NCBI GenBank assembly: GCA_030581615.1
Contig: JAKTTT010000010.1
Coordinates: 1-64,000, forward strand
From: Alloascoidea africana
Taxonomy: Eukaryota > Ascomycota > Alloascoideomycetes > Alloascoideales > Alloascoideaceae
Length of the DNA stretch: 64,000 nucleotides
Direction of reading: 5' to 3'
The notes below the pieces were generated by a model. The model had not been told where the DNA came from and ran no database searches. It worked only from the letters and a program-made list of their open reading frames with translations. Position numbers and translations under genes: made by a program. Positions 60,380 to 64,000 of this stretch are shown here, piece after piece; the first letter of the stretch is position 1, and every line of letters starts with the position of its first letter.

Positions 60380-61966
60380 ATGAAGTCCTCAAGCGACAGG
60401 CTACAACGACTACCAACTTTATTCGAGGTCCTAAATCGGAAAACAGAGGCTCCAGTCGACTTGTGGTCTTTTTATCTTTTCATGCGAGATGAACAAAAGT
60501 CGCTCGATTATTTAGACTTTTGGCTTGATGTGGTACAGCACTTATCTCTATGTCGATACTATGTTAAGGGTCTACGACAGTCGATAATGCTAAGTGACCA
60601 TCAAGAACCGGATCAGAATGTTCAATCAGCTTTCCAACGAACCACAGGCTCAAGGTCCCAGACTCATCAAAGCACAACATCCTCGGTACTGCTAGACGCT
60701 TTGATGCAAGGAGGTATTTTGGATGACCAGGATGCTCACAGGTTAAGCTGTTTTCTCAGAGGTGATGAACTACAGCCTGGCGATAACGAGGCACTTTTCA
60801 GAATCACACAGCTTATCGAGCAGTATTCCCACATTCCAGGAGGCGAAGCCACTAGTGGAGAACGTCCAGGTCATACCTCTTTAGATAGCGATGTGGGAAG
60901 CTTGAATGCTCCAGGACGAGTTTATGATCGATTTTCTGCAGGAAGTTCCAAGTACACTGATTACCGAACATCTGCAAGAATAGGCTCGAGCCAGCAAGAC
61001 CAACAGCGCAAAAGCTCTCAATCTTTGTTAGCGCCACATGCGCAGGAGGAAAAACGAGGAGACCGGTCGTCTGAAATTGAGGAGATTCAGGGTGCAAGAG
61101 AACGAGAACTTCAGGAACGAATTAAATCAATTTCCCCTGAAGTTCTCGAACGAATTATGCCTCAATTGAGAAAAAATAATGGCGGTGCCAACCAAAACTC
61201 TTTTGTAACCCGACAAGATATTCGAGATTCCAGTAGGCGGCTATTGGTAACATATTTCATACCAGGCGCTGTTCGTGAGTTGGTGATACCGCCTCATATC
61301 ATTCAATCCGTTCGTCATGCAGTGGAGATTGAAGGAAGAGATGACCCAGAAGTGTTTGACGAAGCAAGAGAATATGTGTTTCAGGTTATGGAGCGAGATG
61401 CTTTCCCAGTTTTCCTGCAATACAAAGCAATAGGAAATTTGTCACCCCCTGGCTCATTGGTTCGACTGATATTTGGACTTCTCTGCCTATGGGTTGGCTT
61501 CTGGGTTGGATTCATATTCATATTTTTAGACTGGTCTCCCAAATCCATACGGTGCACTGTTTTGGTGCCTTTTGGGCTTGGTGTTTACTACACTATTTCA
61601 TCGCTTTATAACCTAGACCCACTGGTAATGTGGTTGGGTTATAGCGAGTCAATTGGATATACCAATGAAGATGATCTTGAAAATGGAGAATACAAACAGC
61701 GGCATGATGAAGAAAAAGATTTTAATGCAAGAGCAGGACAACAAACTATTCGGAGGACAAGCGGTACAGGAGGTGATGGCACAGGTAGCAATATACTAAG
61801 GAGAAGAAACGGATTCCATTCCTTTACTCGTTTACTTGTTAGGATCCGAGAGCCCTATGTTTGGAAATTGCTGTTGAAGCGTTCTATATTTGTTTTTGGG
61901 GTTATTTTCCTTATCACGGCATGTATAACGATATTGTTCGTATTGGTTCCTGGCAAACGACTATAA
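60380..61966 (+). CDS. RAX1: Bud-site selection protein Rax1 (RGS-like, membrane)
   Basis: Single exon, 528 residues (S. cerevisiae Rax1 is 435). The N-terminus is RGS-like and starts with LPTLFEVLNRKTEAPVDLWS, FYLFMRDEQKS and YLDFWLDV. It is interrupted by a long Ser/Gln-rich segment (about residues 75-245) that accounts for the extra length. The RGS fold resumes at about 295 (RQDIRDSSRRLLVTYFIPGA) and ends in ERDAFPVFLQYKAIGNL. Three membrane helices follow (about 360-382, 389-410 and 501-522). Rax1 and Rax2 mark bud sites at the cell ends in S. cerevisiae for bipolar budding. The start at 60380 has the context CAAAAATGA. Confidence 0.9.
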   Translation: MKSSSDRLQRLPTLFEVLNRKTEAPVDLWSFYLFMRDEQKSLDYLDFWLDVVQHLSLCRYYVKGLRQSIMLSDHQEPDQNVQSAFQRTTGSRSQTHQSTTSSVLLDALMQGGILDDQDAHRLSCFLRGDELQPGDNEALFRITQLIEQYSHIPGGEATSGERPGHTSLDSDVGSLNAPGRVYDRFSAGSSKYTDYRTSARIGSSQQDQQRKSSQSLLAPHAQEEKRGDRSSEIEEIQGARERELQERIKSISPEVLERIMPQLRKNNGGANQNSFVTRQDIRDSSRRLLVTYFIPGAVRELVIPPHIIQSVRHAVEIEGRDDPEVFDEAREYVFQVMERDAFPVFLQYKAIGNLSPPGSLVRLIFGLLCLWVGFWVGFIFIFLDWSPKSIRCTVLVPFGLGVYYTISSLYNLDPLVMWLGYSESIGYTNEDDLENGEYKQRHDEEKDFNARAGQQTIRRTSGTGGDGTGSNILRRRNGFHSFTRLLVRIREPYVWKLLLKRSIFVFGVIFLITACITILFVLVPGKRL

Positions 61967-62870
61967 CACAAATTCATGCTTCTAAAGCCTTTGTCGCTAT
62001 CAGCAAATCAAGTTGTTCATTACTCAATTGGAATCTTTATGGTATTTCCTTATGGTGGTGGATACACACGATTTATTACCTCCTGGTTCTAGTCTTTCCA
62101 GTTTATGGAGGACATTTGGAATTGATTTTTCTCTCATGTCTTTTTCTTTGAATCTCAAATCAAGTTTCCTCGGTTTCTCTCTTGCCTTTCAGACCTTGTT
62201 TGTTCGCCTGCCTACTTGCATCTATGAATTTTATTATTGCTGTGCTTTTATTAGACTTTATGGGATTTCAATTGTTTTATTTTCATCCTTCACTTTTCCA
62301 GCACCTTTTTCTTTCAATCTCTATTTTTACTCTGTCTTTCTTTTTTTTAACAGTTGATACCGTTCAGCTGCACTTTGCGGCTTACGCTTTTTTTTCCCCC
62401 GCTAAATGCAGGCATAGCTTCAAAGACCCTATCTAGCAAATTCTTGCAAGAGTTTGCTTATTCAACCGATCAATCTTTGTGTTAATTGAATTTGAAAATT
62501 TGATTTAGCAATCATCTTGATCACTTTTATGCTATTGTTTTTCAATTCTTCACCTTCCAACTAGTTACAACGCTCCCTCTACTTAATTTATAATATTTAA
62601 TTCGATTTGCCATCTGCAAGCACTCTGTTTCATGTTGTTTTAGCCCTTTTTTTTTTACTTCCCAGTCAATATATAGTAAGACAAAATGGTTTGAAGTCTA
62701 CTTTCGGGCGTATGGGTGTACAAATCCAAGACGATTATCGGACCAAAAAGCCGTTGCCAGTTTTTGCGGGAGGAAATCGTCAAAACCGTTTTTTTTTCCC
62801 TACCGTCGCCACTCACTCCTCCACTGATTCTGTCTGGCTAGGACCTCAACTATCTCCAGTTTTTTCTGCA
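61967..62870. other. RAX1 3' / SVF1 5' region
   Basis: Tandem spacer, T-rich, of about 900 bp. No supported ORF. The SVF1 leader must lie in its last part. Confidence 0.45.
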
Positions 62871-64000
62871 ATGTTCAAGTGGGTTCAAGGAAGGTATGAA
62901 CATCGCATTGCTTATCGGATCTGAATGATGTAGTTCCATCCAGCATATCGTATGTGCTGATCCACTAACCTTGGCGATCTATCGCACCAGTGTTTCTGCT
63001 CTTACAGGCTACGCCGAACCGAATTATGGAAAGGGCGCCATCCATCCCATCACGGACACTGTGATTGACAAGAACCCGTTCAGCGAGGCTACAAAGGAAG
63101 ACTTTAAGTGGCAAGTGCCCACCCATACCAACGTAGAGACCCAAACGTTTTACTTTTCTTGCTTAGAGACTGGTTACGTGGGGTTTGTCCAGGTTATTCA
63201 TTCGAATGTCGTTGGAATCCACACAACTGCACAGTTTACATTTAGACTGTATCACAAATCTGATCCTGAGAAGGAGCTGGTTTGGACATCCACTAGTTTA
63301 GAAGATTTTACTCCAGAGGAGAACAATTTTTACGCCACAAATCTGGCAATTGAATTGAATGAGGAAGGATCCGAGTACTCGATCAAATCCTTGGTCAATG
63401 AGGATTCAATTGTTGATCTGAAGATCACCAAAGAGGCCCCTGGATTCAAAGTCGGTAAGGATGGAGTAACAGTCTACGGTGAAGATTTGAACAACCCTTG
63501 GGGAACAATGAGACACATTTTTTGGCCACGAGCAAAGTGTGAGGGAACTTTGATCGTCAATGGTGACACCATCAACATTAACGGTATTACCATGTTTGTC
63601 ATGGCGTTACAGGGCATGAAACCTCACCATGCTGCTTCCAGTTGGAACTTTCTGAACTTTCAAGGTCCAACCCTTAGCGCTGTTCAAATGGAATTTACAA
63701 CCCCGTCGTCCTATGATTCTACGATTGTCTCTATAGGTGTCATTGTACAAAAGGACAAGATCTTATTTGCATCTATTGACAACAAGGCTACACATGAGGA
63801 CAGCGAAAGTGACGATGTTGGCTGGCCTGTTCCCAAATCAATTACTTTTGAGTTTGCAGGCCCTCTTGTGGATTCGACTGATGAACAGGTTGCAGAAAAT
63901 ACAGCAAAGATTGGGCACGCAACTGTGTCTGGAAAGCTTGATAAGCTCATTGAAAGAGTCGATGTTATGAGCGAGATACCAGCTTTTGTTAAGAAAGTTG
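62871..64000 (+). CDS. SVF1: Survival factor Svf1 (lipocalin-like), 5' part
   Basis: Two exons seen: 62871-62893, encoding MFKWVQG and the first two bases of a serine codon, and 62991 to beyond the window edge. They are joined across a 97-bp GTATGA...CAG intron with a CTAAC branch site. The start then reads MFKWVQGSVSALTGYAEPNYG, matching the amphipathic N-terminus of Svf1. Exon 2 contains DFKWQVPTHTNVETQTFYF, WGTMRHIFWPRAKCEG and MALQGMKPHHAASSWNFLNF, conserved Svf1 signatures. Svf1 is a lipocalin-like protein at ER-Golgi contacts, needed for ceramide handling and for survival under oxidative stress. About 345 residues lie in the window and the rest is cut off. The frame stays open to the edge. 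Confidence 0.92.

Overview
The window is nuclear DNA of an ascomycete yeast, most likely an early-diverging member of Saccharomycotina. Genes are compact and on both strands. Many carry one to three short introns (53-152 bp) with GTAAGT-like donors and CTAAC-type branch sites. SSY5, RAX1, NHA1, CNS1 and FBP26 homologues point to budding yeasts. A complex I accessory subunit and a Nup37 homologue, both absent from Saccharomyces, point to a lineage outside the Saccharomyces clade. A CTG codon stands at a conserved leucine of UBC9, so the CUG-Ser/Ala yeasts look excluded. No closer placement can be made from the sequence alone.

Layout. 0-13.5 kb: tRNA-Arg(ACG), a Hap1-like zinc-cluster factor, a three-exon complex I subunit, a 150-bp foldback element, the SSY5 protease, an RNase III-like probable mitoribosomal protein and a four-exon FBP26 enzyme. 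13.5-17.3 kb: no recognisable gene, a few weak small membrane ORFs. 17.3-32.2 kb: a coiled-coil protein, NUP37, SKI2, a small spliced membrane protein, SYO1, UBC9 and VAC14. 32.4-39 kb: an accessory island with a pogo-type DNA transposon whose intact ORF lacks the catalytic domain, a Tc1/mariner remnant, broken and scrambled copia-type fossils, and a shortened direct duplicate of VAC14. 39.6-45.3 kb: a GC-rich promoter followed by NHA1, then SMB1 and CHZ1. 45.3-50.7 kb: mostly empty, with one thioredoxin-like ORF. 50.7-64 kb: an SREBP-family membrane transcription factor with a GC-rich promoter, TIM11 and EMC10 (divergent), CNS1, RAX1 and the 5' part of SVF1, which runs off the right edge.

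The genes are mostly unrelated housekeeping functions and are not clustered by pathway. Loose themes are mitochondrial energy metabolism (complex I subunit, ATP synthase subunit e, probable mitoribosomal protein), RNA metabolism (SKI2, SMB1), nuclear transport and chromatin (NUP37, SYO1, CHZ1, UBC9), and membrane or lipid homeostasis (VAC14, SREBP, EMC10, SVF1, NHA1).

The best candidates for something new are the DDE-less pogo ORF, the shortened VAC14 duplicate beside it, the foldback element, the coiled-coil protein with a CC1-box-like motif, and a 13-bp CCAAT-type element shared by two GC-rich promoters.
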